From DASVCS01 sp036381495 (GTDB taxonomy: Bacteria; Gemmatimonadota; Gemmatimonadetes; Longimicrobiales; RSA9), in NCBI GenBank assembly GCA_036381495.1, contig DASVCS010000141.1, forward strand, positions 1 to 64,000: a DNA stretch of 64,000 nt, written 5' to 3'. The notes beneath the pieces were generated by a model. It had not been told where the DNA came from. It did no database searches and worked only from the letters and a program-made list of their open reading frames with translations. How positions within the stretch are numbered: the stretch's first letter is position 1; the number at the start of each line of letters is the position of its first letter. The position numbers were made by a program, and so were the translations under genes. This document shows positions 26,853 through 37,439 of the stretch, in pieces.

Positions 26853-28304
26853 GTGAACACGCGGATCCCGATCTTCATCGGCTACTTCATCGTCGTCTTC
26901 GCCATCGGGGTGTACAGTCTGCGGTTCACCCGGGACGAGAGCGACTACTGGATCGCGGGCGGCCGCCTGGGTTGGCTGGTGGGCGGCGCGACGCTGGCGG
27001 CGACGCATGTGAGTGCGGGGACGTTCATCGGCGCGGTGGGCGCGATCTACGCCTTCGGCTGGTCGTTCGCGTGGGTCATGCTCGCGGTCCCTCTCGCCTA
27101 CTGGTTCATGGCGGGGGTGCTTGCGCCGCGGTTCACGCGCGTCCGGGAGCTCACGCTGCCGGCGTTCATCGAGCGGCGTTACTACAGCCGCGGCGCGCGG
27201 GCGATCTCGGGCACGATCATCATGATCGCCATGGTCGTCTTCATCCAGGCGCAGATCGTTGCGGGCGGCCTGGTCGCGAACATCGTCTTCGGCATGCCGG
27301 CGATCGACGGGATGGTCCTGTTCACGCTCGTGCTGCTGGCGTATACCGCGGCAGGTGGGATGTTCGCCGTCGTCTACACGGACTTCCTTCAGATGGCGAT
27401 CATGGTGCTGGGGGCGGTGCTTGCAGTGCCGCTGGCGATGCGGCACCTGAACGGATTCGGCAACCTGCTCGACTACGTCGAGGCGACGCGGCCGCTGGTG
27501 TTCTCGTGGGGAACGCTCCCCGGCACACTCCTCTTCACGATGGGGCTCGCCTTCTTCCTGGGCTCCGTGGCCACGCCGGAGAAACTGACGCGCCTCTACA
27601 CCATGAAGGACATGCGCACGATCCGGCGTGGCGTGCTGTGTACGATCGTCCTGGTCGTCGTCCTGAACGTGCTCGTGATGTTGCTCGGGTTGGTGAGCAT
27701 CGTGCTCTTCCCGCTGCTGCCGACCGGCGACCTGGCGATGCCGGTCGTGGCGCGCGCGGTCCTGCCCGACTTCATGGGCACGCTCATGCTCGCCGCGATC
27801 ACATCGGCCATGATGTCCACGGTGAGCTCGCTGCTGGTCGTGGCGGGCTCGGCGTTGTCGGAGGACATCTATCACACGCTCTTCGATGCGGAGGCCAGCC
27901 ACGCGCGTCGCCTGATGATCGCGCGGCTCGGGATCTTCATCGTCGGATCGCTGCCGCTGGCGCTGATCGCGTGCGGAGTCGGCGAGGGCGAGTTGATTCA
28001 GTTGATGGTGCTGCTCTTCACGGCGCTCATGGCCGCGAGCTTCTTCGTCCCGGTCGTGTTCGGCATCTTCTGGCGGCGGGCGACGCGGGAGGGAGCGATC
28101 GCGGCAATGATCGGCGGCATCGCGTGTACGACGCTGTGGAAGCTGTTCGGCGCCGAAGCGATCGATCCGGTGGTCCCGGGGTTCCTCGCGTCGGCACTGC
28201 TCATGGTGATCGTCAGTCTGATGACCGCGCCGCCTCCGGCTCCCGCACTCGCCGCGTATTTTGGTGGGGCGCCGGAGGCGCACGAGTCAGAGGGCTGGGG
28301 CTAG
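26853..28304 (+). CDS. sodium:solute symporter (SSS family)
   Basis: A 483-residue membrane protein with about 12-13 helices of the SSS/LeuT-fold family (FTRDESDYWIAGGRLGW and MSTVSSLLVVAGSALSEDI are family landmarks). The GTG start was chosen because GGAG lies 7 nt before it. It would import an organic acid, sugar or amino acid with sodium. The 165-nt gap after the 34-residue protein has no gene. The divergent FCD-type GntR regulator points to an organic acid substrate, which is an inference. Confidence 0.9.
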   Translation: MNTRIPIFIGYFIVVFAIGVYSLRFTRDESDYWIAGGRLGWLVGGATLAATHVSAGTFIGAVGAIYAFGWSFAWVMLAVPLAYWFMAGVLAPRFTRVRELTLPAFIERRYYSRGARAISGTIIMIAMVVFIQAQIVAGGLVANIVFGMPAIDGMVLFTLVLLAYTAAGGMFAVVYTDFLQMAIMVLGAVLAVPLAMRHLNGFGNLLDYVEATRPLVFSWGTLPGTLLFTMGLAFFLGSVATPEKLTRLYTMKDMRTIRRGVLCTIVLVVVLNVLVMLLGLVSIVLFPLLPTGDLAMPVVARAVLPDFMGTLMLAAITSAMMSTVSSLLVVAGSALSEDIYHTLFDAEASHARRLMIARLGIFIVGSLPLALIACGVGEGELIQLMVLLFTALMAASFFVPVVFGIFWRRATREGAIAAMIGGIACTTLWKLFGAEAIDPVVPGFLASALLMVIVSLMTAPPPAPALAAYFGGAPEAHESEGWG

Positions 28305-28326
28305 GGCTAGGGCTGGGGCTGGGGAA
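28291..28326 (+). repeat. (GGGCTR)n tract running through a stop codon
   Basis: About five hexamers GGGCTG/GGGCTA beginning inside the last codons of the symporter gene; its TAG stop is part of the array. G-rich strand is the sense strand. Confidence 0.75.
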
Positions 28327-28460
28327 CGGAGAGGCGGAGGCGGAGGGTTGGAGGGGCGGCAGGCGGTGGAGACAGGGACGCGTACGCGCTCGAGCCCGGC
28401 AGCGACGGCCGGGGGGCGCGAAAAGGGGACGATGATGTCTGGATACGAGGGAGCGCGACG

Positions 28461-29639
28461 ATGTGCGTAGCGGGGGGTGGGAGGTGTGCGGCGCGGGGCG
28501 CATGGGACGGGGTCGGTGGGAGCCGCGCGGGGCGCGGCCGGGCGCGGGGAGTCGCGGTGGCGTTTGCCGCGGGCCTCGTCGCCGGCCTCGCGGTGGCGCG
28601 GCCGGCAGCGGCGCAGTCGTTGCTCGAGCGCTCGGTCGACCTCTCCGGCGGCTGGATCGGGCTGCCCGGGATGTTGCAGTTCGACATCGTGGAGCGCGCC
28701 CGCGACGTCACGGATGATGGCTTCGACCTGCTGAGCGTCCCGACGCTGCGGTTGGCGCTGGGGCTGCCGGGGCGCACGCTGGTCGGTGCGCAGTATGGCG
28801 TGGGCTCGCCGGTGGTGCCGGGCGAGCCGGACGAGTTCGAGGTGTTCGGTCGGTACCGCCCGCTGGAGGCGGGGGCGGGGGCACCGTTCGACCTGACCGT
28901 GCAGGCGGGGTTCAACGCGGCGGCGGAGAGCGTGGATGGCGAGGTGGCGCTGGCCCGGTGGCTCGGCCCGGTCCGGCTGCTGGCGGCGGCTCGCGGCTTC
29001 ACGCACGGCTACGGCCGGGACGGGCGGCTCGCGCTGGCAGGCGGCGCCGTGGTCCACCCGTTCCCGGGGCGGGTACCGCTTGCGCTCGCAGCCGATGTCG
29101 GCTCGCTGCTCGACCGCGAGCGCGGGGAGGAGTGGGCGTGGGGTGTGGGGCTGCAACTCGGGGTGCCGTACACGCCGAACACGCTCTCGTTGCAGGTCAC
29201 GAACACGGCCACCAGCACGTTTGAAGGCGCATCCCGGGGATTCGACGACGTCCGTATCGGGTTCGAGATCACGATCCCGGTCCCGGTCGGCGCGGTGATC
29301 GGCTACTACGCGCCGCGGGAGGTGGCGCAGCGGGCGGTCGCGCCGCCGCCGGCCCCGCCCGCGCGGGTGGTGTCCGTCCCGATCCGCATGTACGCCTTCC
29401 GGCCGGCGCGCCTCGAGATCGAGGCGGGCACGACCGTCGAGTGGATCAACGAGGACGACGTCGTACACACCGCGACGGCCGATGATGCGAGCTGGAACTC
29501 GGGCGCGATCCGACCTGGCGGGCGCTGGCGCGCGACCTTCTCGCGTCCCGGCGTCTACCCCTATCACTGCGGACCGCACCCGTACATGAAGGCGGTGGTG
29601 ATCGTTCGGCGGGGCGGTGACTCAATGGAAGCTCGATAG
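28461..29639 (+). CDS. barrel-like protein fused to amicyanin-like cupredoxin
   Basis: A 392-residue exported protein. A signal peptide ends near residue 52 (ARPAAAQS). Residues 53-290 have the alternating strand pattern of an outer-membrane or secreted beta-barrel domain. After a proline-rich linker (PPPAPPARV) comes a type 1 copper domain (about 298-385) with ligands H336, C370, H373 and M376; the C-x2-H-x2-M loop (CGPHPYM) is that of amicyanin. The cupredoxin should carry one electron in the periplasm or at the cell surface. The ATG follows an AGGGAG site. The last 18 nt overlap the convergent ZIP gene. Confidence 0.78.
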   Translation: MCVAGGGRCAARGAWDGVGGSRAGRGRARGVAVAFAAGLVAGLAVARPAAAQSLLERSVDLSGGWIGLPGMLQFDIVERARDVTDDGFDLLSVPTLRLALGLPGRTLVGAQYGVGSPVVPGEPDEFEVFGRYRPLEAGAGAPFDLTVQAGFNAAAESVDGEVALARWLGPVRLLAAARGFTHGYGRDGRLALAGGAVVHPFPGRVPLALAADVGSLLDRERGEEWAWGVGLQLGVPYTPNTLSLQVTNTATSTFEGASRGFDDVRIGFEITIPVPVGAVIGYYAPREVAQRAVAPPPAPPARVVSVPIRMYAFRPARLEIEAGTTVEWINEDDVVHTATADDASWNSGAIRPGGRWRATFSRPGVYPYHCGPHPYMKAVVIVRRGGDSMEAR

Positions 29640-30410
29640 GACGAAGATCGTCATGAACCCGGCGCCCATGGCGATCGCCGCCGACTGCTGGTACTGGCGC
29701 TCCTCGGCGTCGGGTATCAGATCAGTGATCGTCAGGTAGAACATCCCGCCCGCGCCGACGGCGAAGAGGAACCCGAGCAGGGGTTCGGAGACGCCACGCA
29801 GGAGGAACCAACCCGCCAGCGCCGAGGCGAGCAACGCGACGGCGATCAGGCCGGTCCACCCCAGCACCCGCCGCGTGTACGGCCGCTCGTGACGGGCCGT
29901 GCCGGCGCGGATGATCTCGCCGATACTGAGTCCCTCGCTGATGTTGTCGATCGCGATGGCGATCGCGATCAGCAGCCCCAGGCCGGGCTTGATGGTCACG
30001 CCGACGCCGATGCTCAGCCCTTCGATCAGTTCTTCCGCGCTCGTGCCACCGGCGAGTACGGTCACCTCTCCACCGTGGGGCGGGCGTCGCTGATAGAACC
30101 GCTCGACCTGGGGCCGTTGCTCGGAGCGCTCGCCGGCCAGGTGTCCGCGATAGATGAACAGGTCGAAGCCGTAGACCGCAATGAAGCCCGCCGCGAAACC
30201 GGCGACGGCCAGCGGCAGGCCGGCCAGACCGAGCGCCTGAGGGAGCATGTCGAAGCCGATCGCCGCCAGCAGGACGCCGCTCGCGAACCCCAGCACGATG
30301 GACATGAAGAGCGTCGTCGGGCGGTGCCAGAGCGCGATCAGACCGCCCAACATGGAGGCGGCCGCGGCACCGCCGGCGATGAGGGCGATGGTGAGAAAAT
30401 CCGACGACAT
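29622..30410 (-). CDS. ZIP-family metal transporter
   Basis: A 262-residue ZIP permease with about eight helices. The metal-site helices are visible (SAEELIEGLSIGVGV and AIAIDNISEGLSIGEII, each with the polar E/N pattern of this family). The loop between helices III and IV is charged rather than His-rich. It would import zinc, iron or another divalent metal. It begins 154 nt after kup, and converges with the cupredoxin gene, overlapping its 3' end. Confidence 0.88.
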   Translation of the reverse strand: MSSDFLTIALIAGGAAAASMLGGLIALWHRPTTLFMSIVLGFASGVLLAAIGFDMLPQALGLAGLPLAVAGFAAGFIAVYGFDLFIYRGHLAGERSEQRPQVERFYQRRPPHGGEVTVLAGGTSAEELIEGLSIGVGVTIKPGLGLLIAIAIAIDNISEGLSIGEIIRAGTARHERPYTRRVLGWTGLIAVALLASALAGWFLLRGVSEPLLGFLFAVGAGGMFYLTITDLIPDAEERQYQQSAAIAMGAGFMTIFVLSSFH

Positions 30411-30564
30411 GGGTTCCCGACCACCAGCGTGCACGACAACGGACAGGGGCAGTGACCTGCCCGAGCCCGCTCGCAGCCAGCATCATGCCGCGCGCCGCGC
30501 GGCGCCGGCGCCGCGGGCGAACCGCCCGCGCCCGGACCGGCGCGCAGGTCCCGCCGGCCCCGGA

Positions 30565-32460
30565 TCACAGTTCGACCTCGGTCCCGATCTCGACGACCTG
30601 TGCGGGGCGGAGGCGGAAGTGCGCCCGCTCCGGCTCGGCATTGCGCCAGAGTAGTGCGAAGAGCGCCTTGCGCCAGCGAGACATCCCGGGCGCGCGCGTG
30701 CGGATGAGCGTGATCTGGCCCAGGAAATAGGTTGCGCGGTCCGGGTCGACCGGGACGCCCGCGGCGCGGCAACGGAGCAGCACGTCCACCGGGTTCGGCG
30801 TCTGGCGGAACCCGTACCGCGCCGTGACTCCGACCAGACCTGCGGGGAGCGACTCGACCTCGATGCGCTCCTCGTCCGGAACCGCAGGGACCTCCTCCGT
30901 ACGAAGCGCCATGAGGATCACCTGCCGATGGAGCGCCCCCGCGTGGTGGAGGTATCGCGTCAGCTCGGGTGGCGCGCGCACCGCGCCCTCCATCAGGAAG
31001 ACCGCCGTCCCCGCGACGCGGATGGGGCGGGTCCGCGCGAGGTCGCGCAGGAACGCCTCGACCGGAGTGGAGGCCAGGGCGGCCGCGACGCGATCGCGAC
31101 CGCAGCGCCACGTCGTCATCACGAGATAGACGGCGCCGGCGATCGCGAGCGGAACCCATGCGCCGTGCGGGATCTTCAGCAAACTCGTTCCGACGAACGA
31201 GAGATCGACCAGCAGGAACGCGGCCGCCAGGGCGCCCGCCCGGAGCGCACCCCAGCGCCAGCGTTCGCGCGTGACGGAGTAGAAGAGGATCGTCGTGCAC
31301 GCCATCGCGCCGGCGACGGCCATTCCGTAGGCCGCGGCCAACCTTGCGGACTCGCGGAACGTCAGGACGAGCGCCAGACACGTCGCCATGAGTCCGAAGT
31401 TGACGGCGGGGACGTAGACGCGGCCCGGGATCGTGGCCGAAGTGTGTCGGACGCCGGTGCGGGGGAGGAACCCGAGCTGGATGGCCTGACGGGTGATCGA
31501 GAAGGATGCCGAGATGAGCGCCTGCGACGCGATGATCGTCGCGGCGGTGGCGAGGGCGACGGCGGGGTAGTGGAGCGAGTGTGGGACGAGCCGATAGAAG
31601 GGGCTCTCGGCGGCGCGCGGGTCGGCGAGGAGGATGGCGCCCTGGCCGAAGTAGTTCAGTAAGAGCGCTGGGAAGACCACGGCGTACCACGCGCGGCGGA
31701 TGGGGCGCACGCCGAAGTGGCCGACGTCGGCGTAGAGCGCCTCGGAGCCGGCGACTGTGAGGACGATGGCGCCGAGGACGGGGAATCCGATGGCGCCGTT
31801 ATGGAAGAGGAGTCGCGCCGCGTACCGCGGGTCGATGGCGGCCAGCACCTCGGGCCGGCGGAGGATGGCGGTGAGTCCGAGCGCGGCGATGCAGAGGAAC
31901 CAGAGCAGCATGACCGGCCCGAACACGGCGGCCACCCTCCCGGTGCCGCGCCGCTGGAAGAGGAAGAGCGCGACCAGAATGAGGAGTGTCACGGGGACGA
32001 CGAGCCATTCGAGGCCGGGGCGCTCGACGGCGATCCCCTCGATGGCCGCGAGGACGGAGATCGCGGGCGTGATGACGCCATCGCCGTAGATGAGGGCCGC
32101 GCCGAGGAGGCCGAGCGCCACCAGCAGTGTGCTCCGGCGGGAAGGTGGGCGGGCGCGGGGGGCGAGGAGAGAGAGCAGGGCGAGGGTCCCGCCCTCGCCG
32201 CGGTTGTGGGCGCGCATGACGAACACCAGGTACTTGATGGACGGCACCACGATGAGCGCCCACGTGGCGAGCGAGAGCACGCCCAGCACGTTCATCCGGG
32301 CGACGGCGACGCCGTAGGGCTCGTGGAACGCGGCGCGCAGCGCGAAGAGCCCGTTCGTGCCGAGATCGCCGAAGACGATGCCGAGTGAGCCGAGCGCGAG
32401 GAGGCTCATCCCTCGCTCTGCGACGGGCGCCCGGGGGCCGGCCGGTTCGTCGATCCGCAT
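30565..32460 (-). CDS. kup: KUP-family potassium transporter
   Basis: A 631-residue potassium uptake permease: about 12 helices in the first 430 residues and a cytosolic C-terminal domain. The signature GVITPAISVLAAIEG is intact, but the usual FGDIGTSPLYA is altered to FGDLGTNGLFA. It starts 18 nt after the oxidase subunit IV gene, so potassium uptake seems to be co-transcribed with the respiratory chain. Charge balancing during proton pumping is a reasonable explanation but only an inference. Confidence 0.92.
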   Translation of the reverse strand: MRIDEPAGPRAPVAERGMSLLALGSLGIVFGDLGTNGLFALRAAFHEPYGVAVARMNVLGVLSLATWALIVVPSIKYLVFVMRAHNRGEGGTLALLSLLAPRARPPSRRSTLLVALGLLGAALIYGDGVITPAISVLAAIEGIAVERPGLEWLVVPVTLLILVALFLFQRRGTGRVAAVFGPVMLLWFLCIAALGLTAILRRPEVLAAIDPRYAARLLFHNGAIGFPVLGAIVLTVAGSEALYADVGHFGVRPIRRAWYAVVFPALLLNYFGQGAILLADPRAAESPFYRLVPHSLHYPAVALATAATIIASQALISASFSITRQAIQLGFLPRTGVRHTSATIPGRVYVPAVNFGLMATCLALVLTFRESARLAAAYGMAVAGAMACTTILFYSVTRERWRWGALRAGALAAAFLLVDLSFVGTSLLKIPHGAWVPLAIAGAVYLVMTTWRCGRDRVAAALASTPVEAFLRDLARTRPIRVAGTAVFLMEGAVRAPPELTRYLHHAGALHRQVILMALRTEEVPAVPDEERIEVESLPAGLVGVTARYGFRQTPNPVDVLLRCRAAGVPVDPDRATYFLGQITLIRTRAPGMSRWRKALFALLWRNAEPERAHFRLRPAQVVEIGTEVEL

Positions 32461-32478
32461 GGGAACGCCGCCCCTGCT

Positions 32479-32784
32479 TCACCCGGAGACCGGCGGCCGC
32501 AGGTCGAGGCTGCGCGTGGCCACATCCGCAGCCGTCAGCGAAATCAGGATCAGGAGGAGGAGCAGCCAGAAGATGACGGCCACGCGGTTCACACTGCGCT
32601 GCTCGACCAGGTGCATGAAGAACAGGACGATGAGGACGCCCTTGGTGCCGGCGATCAGCAGCGCGACCGGGACGTGGAACGGTCCGAGCGGCGCGACCGA
32701 GAGCAGGAGCGTCAGCGCCGAGAGCACGACCAGTGCGATCCAGGTGAAGAGGTACGTCCGGGCGGAAAGGTGTGGTTCGCTCAT
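32479..32784 (-). CDS. ctaF: caa3-type oxidase subunit IV
   Basis: A 101-residue protein with three membrane helices and the family motif KGVLIVLFFMHL. It is the small stabilising subunit of bacterial aa3/caa3 oxidases. Position directly after subunit III supports the name. Confidence 0.88.
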   Translation of the reverse strand: MSEPHLSARTYLFTWIALVVLSALTLLLSVAPLGPFHVPVALLIAGTKGVLIVLFFMHLVEQRSVNRVAVIFWLLLLLILISLTAADVATRSLDLRPPVSG

Positions 32785-32868
32785 CGGCGGTCTCGCTCCT
32801 GTGCGTCGTCGTGCCGCGGCTGCGGCATCGCGGTCGTGCGCGGTTCGGACGAGCGATGGGTCATGACA

Positions 32869-33507
32869 TCACCGCAGCAGGTAGAAGAGCGGCCAGAGGA
32901 AGATCCAGACGACGTCCACGAAGTGCCAGTACATGCCACCGAGCTCGAGGGGCGTGTGGTACTCGGGGGTGAAGCCGCCGCGGTGCGCACGCCGCGCGAG
33001 CCAGGCGAGCAGCACGACGCCGCCGGCCACGTGCAGCGCGTGCAACCCGGTCATGAAGTAGTAGAGCGTGAAGAAGACCCTGGCGCCCGGCGCGGGGAGC
33101 CGTGCGAAGGCGTAGAACGCGCCCGGAAAGATGCCGTCGCGGAAGTGCTCCGTGTATTCCACCGCCTTGAGTCCGAGGAAGATGATGCCGAGCCCGGCGG
33201 TGCCGGCCAGGAAGCCGACGCTTCGGCCGGGCCGCGCGAGGCGCGCGCTCAGAACGGCGTTGGCCATCAAGAGGCTCGACGTGATGAGCACGAACGTCAT
33301 GGCCGTGCCGAGGAAGAGGTTGGTGTGGGCGGCGGCCGCGCGGAAGCTGGCCGGATAGGCGATGCGGTAGGCGGCGTAGAGCGCGAAGAGTGCGGCGAAG
33401 AGCAGGGCCTCACTGCCGATGAAGACCCACATCCCGAGGCGCGCCGCGTGGGTCTGTTTGGCGAGGTCTTCGTAGTGGTCCCGGAGGTGCAGCGTTGCAT
33501 CGGCCAT
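32869..33507 (-). CDS. ctaE: cytochrome c oxidase subunit III
   Basis: A 212-residue membrane protein with five helices (short bacterial form). Landmarks: LGMWVFIGSEALLFAALF, the ALHVAGG helix and the C-terminal YWHFVDVVWIFLWPLFYL. It supports proton uptake and stability of subunit I. The ATG lies 4 nt after the ctaD stop. Confidence 0.95.
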   Translation of the reverse strand: MADATLHLRDHYEDLAKQTHAARLGMWVFIGSEALLFAALFALYAAYRIAYPASFRAAAAHTNLFLGTAMTFVLITSSLLMANAVLSARLARPGRSVGFLAGTAGLGIIFLGLKAVEYTEHFRDGIFPGAFYAFARLPAPGARVFFTLYYFMTGLHALHVAGGVVLLAWLARRAHRGGFTPEYHTPLELGGMYWHFVDVVWIFLWPLFYLLR

Positions 33508-33511
33508 CCGG

Positions 33512-35130
<1,619 letters not shown>

Positions 35131-35134
<4 letters not shown>

Positions 35135-36225
35135 GGCCGGGTCGCCTCGGCGTCCGGGATGCCGTCTGCGAGCGATCTCATGTATTCGATGATCGCGGCG
35201 GTCTCTGCCGGTGAGATCTGCCCCATGAAGGAGGGCATGACGGGCGGGTATCCGGCGACAATGCGGCGCTGGGGATCCATCATCGACTCCGTGATGTAGG
35301 CGGGTGTGACACGGATGCGCTCGCCGTCGGCCATCAGCTGGGTCGAGCCGAAGAGGCCGAGCCAGCTCGGGCCGGTGCGGCGGGTCCCATCGATGCTGTG
35401 GCAGCCGAGGCAGCCGTGCCGGGCGGCGGCGGCGCGGCCGATGACGGCCAGCGGCGCGCCGCGCGCGGGCGGCGCATTGGGCGTCGCATCGCGGCCGGAT
35501 GTTGGCGTGGCCGCCGGTGCGCGGCGGAGGAGGAACGTCTCGAAGTCGGCCGGGCGCAGGACGACGACGCGGGCGAGCATCTGCGAGTGGCCGACGCCGC
35601 ACATCTCGGTGCAGAGGATCTGGTGGGTTCCGGGCGCATTCGCCTGAAACCAGGCGGTGGTGTACATCCCCGGCACGGCGTCGCGCTTGATGCGGAAGTC
35701 GGGGACGAAGAAGCTGTGGATCACATCGCGGGAGGTGAGGTGCAACCGGACCGGCCGCCCGGCCGGGACGTAGAGTACGCCGGCCGATGCCGGTCCCTCG
35801 GGGTAGGCGAACTCCCACATCCACTGTTTGGCGGTGACGTAGACGTCGACGGCCGAATCCGGTGGCGCGCTCAGGTCGATGTACTGCCGGAACCCGATGA
35901 CCCAGAAGAGTACGAAGAGTCCGAGCAGGCCGGCGTAGAGGACCATCTCGAACCAGTGGGGCGCGACGATGCGCGGCGTGGGGTCGCGGCCGGGCCGGCG
36001 GCGGTAACGGACCACGAAGTACAGCGCGACGACGGCGATGAGGCCGGCGGCGGCGAACATGATCGTGATCTCGAAGTAGTGCAGTCCATCGATGTCGCGG
36101 GCGATGGTCGAGGCCTGGGGCGGGAGCGTGAGTGCGCGCCTGTAGAACGCGTTCAGTGCGTTGAGGAAGTCGTCCCACGCTCCGCCGCCGTCGGTCGCGC
36201 GCTGGAACGCCCACGCGGCGCTCAT
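35131..36225 (-). CDS. ctaC: caa3-type oxidase subunit II with cytochrome c domain
   Basis: A 364-residue subunit II. Two membrane helices (about 53-72 and 94-112) precede a CuA domain with H170, C205, C209, H213 and M216 (CTEMCGVGHSQM). The C-terminal 100 residues are a fused cytochrome c with heme motif C272-C275-H276 and a likely axial Met in PVMPSFMG. The fused heme receives electrons from the Act complex and passes them to CuA. The ATG overlaps the SCO gene stop. Confidence 0.96.
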
Positions 36226-37439
36226 GCGGGCCCGCCCGCGCGCCGGCGCGCGCGCACGATCCGGAACAGCACGGCCCCGAGGACGAGCAGCACCAGGATG
36301 CTACCGCCGCGCGTGACGCCCGCGATCAGTCCGCCGTGTCGGCGCAGCGCCGGGATGTAGTGGAAGCACCGCAGCAGTACGCGATCGAGGACGGACCGCG
36401 TGCGCCCCCGGGCCGCGGTGGCGAGCGCGTCCGCGACTTCCGCGGCGGCCGGCGCGATGCCGTACAGATACGATGAGATGCGGCCATCGGGCGTGAGCAC
36501 GAAGACGGCGGCGGGGTGCGCGAACTGGTCCGTGGCCGGATCGTAGCGATAGCCGAAGCCGAGCGCCCGTGCGAGTGCGTGGATCTGCGCCGAATCGCCG
36601 ACGAGGAAGGGCCACACGCCATCGGCGGCGCGCTCGACCGGTTCCTCGCGCGTGCTCGCCGGTGGGGCGCCGGGGGCGTGGACGGGTGTCGCGGCGTGAG
36701 TGCGTCCGCCCAGCAGCGCGAGGACGCGCGCCCGCTCGGCGCGCGCATCCTCCGGCGTCTCACGTGGGTCGATGCCGACCGTGATCGCGCGGTAGTCCGC
36801 GCCCGGGCGGAGCCCCGATTCACGGAGCGCGCGGGCCGCGCCGTCGAGGACCAGGTCGCAGAGCGTGCGACAATGGTAGTAGGCGAGCACCAGCACGGCC
36901 GGCCGATCGCCGGGGAGGAGATCCGCCAGGCGGACCGTCCGCCCGCGCGCATCGCGGAAGGCGAGTTCGAGCGGCAGCCGCTGGCCGGTCCGCTCCCGGA
37001 TGGTCGCCGCGTCCATGGGGTTGCGCGACCGGCGGCCGGAGGCGGGCGGGGCGGGAGCCGGCGTCGCGGCCGCCGTGCTCTCCGCGATGACCCGCATGGC
37101 CTGCTCGATGGGGATGCGGGCCACGCCGCGCGCGGAGTCGACCCAGCCGTAGCTCCCGAGGCGGCGGCGCTTCCGTTCGGCGAGGCGCTGCGTCGCGGTG
37201 TCGGCGTTGATGAGCGTCTGCCGGATGCCGCCGATGGTGGGCGGCGCGGTCGGCACGCGTTCGACCTGCGCGGTGGCGTGGGCGGGTGGTGCCGGCGCGT
37301 CGCGCCGGAGCGTGAGCCAGGCCCAGAGCACGCCTGCGGCGGCGATGATGACGGCGGCGAAGAGCGTGATCGTGACCGCCACCGCGTGGATCCGGTCCCC
37401 CTCCTGGCGGACGTTCGAGTGCCGTGCCATGGCGTTCAT
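36222..37439 (-). CDS. SCO/SenC copper chaperone with N-terminal extension
   Basis: A 405-residue membrane protein. Residues 20-45 form a helix; residues 60-122 match a short domain often found as a separate protein in Act operons (QRLAERKRRRLGSYGWVD then ARIPIEQAM). Residues 145-345 are a SCO thioredoxin fold: copper-binding C190-x3-C194 and H308 are present, with D rather than P after the second Cys. A C-terminal helix (about 375-395) follows an FHYIPALRRHGG segment. It would deliver copper to CuA. The ATG overlapping the actF stop (ATGA) was chosen; a second ATG lies three codons in. Confidence 0.85.
   Translation of the reverse strand: MNAMARHSNVRQEGDRIHAVAVTITLFAAVIIAAAGVLWAWLTLRRDAPAPPAHATAQVERVPTAPPTIGGIRQTLINADTATQRLAERKRRRLGSYGWVDSARGVARIPIEQAMRVIAESTAAATPAPAPPASGRRSRNPMDAATIRERTGQRLPLELAFRDARGRTVRLADLLPGDRPAVLVLAYYHCRTLCDLVLDGAARALRESGLRPGADYRAITVGIDPRETPEDARAERARVLALLGGRTHAATPVHAPGAPPASTREEPVERAADGVWPFLVGDSAQIHALARALGFGYRYDPATDQFAHPAAVFVLTPDGRISSYLYGIAPAAAEVADALATAARGRTRSVLDRVLLRCFHYIPALRRHGGLIAGVTRGGSILVLLVLGAVLFRIVRARRRAGGPA

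Noticed and set aside
25242..28283. Very long open frames antisense to real genes (also 39290-43744 plus, 60741-61870 plus)
   Set aside because: They mirror the codon pattern of the true genes on the other strand, are extremely rich in R, E, D and H, have no domains, and arise from the high third-position GC.
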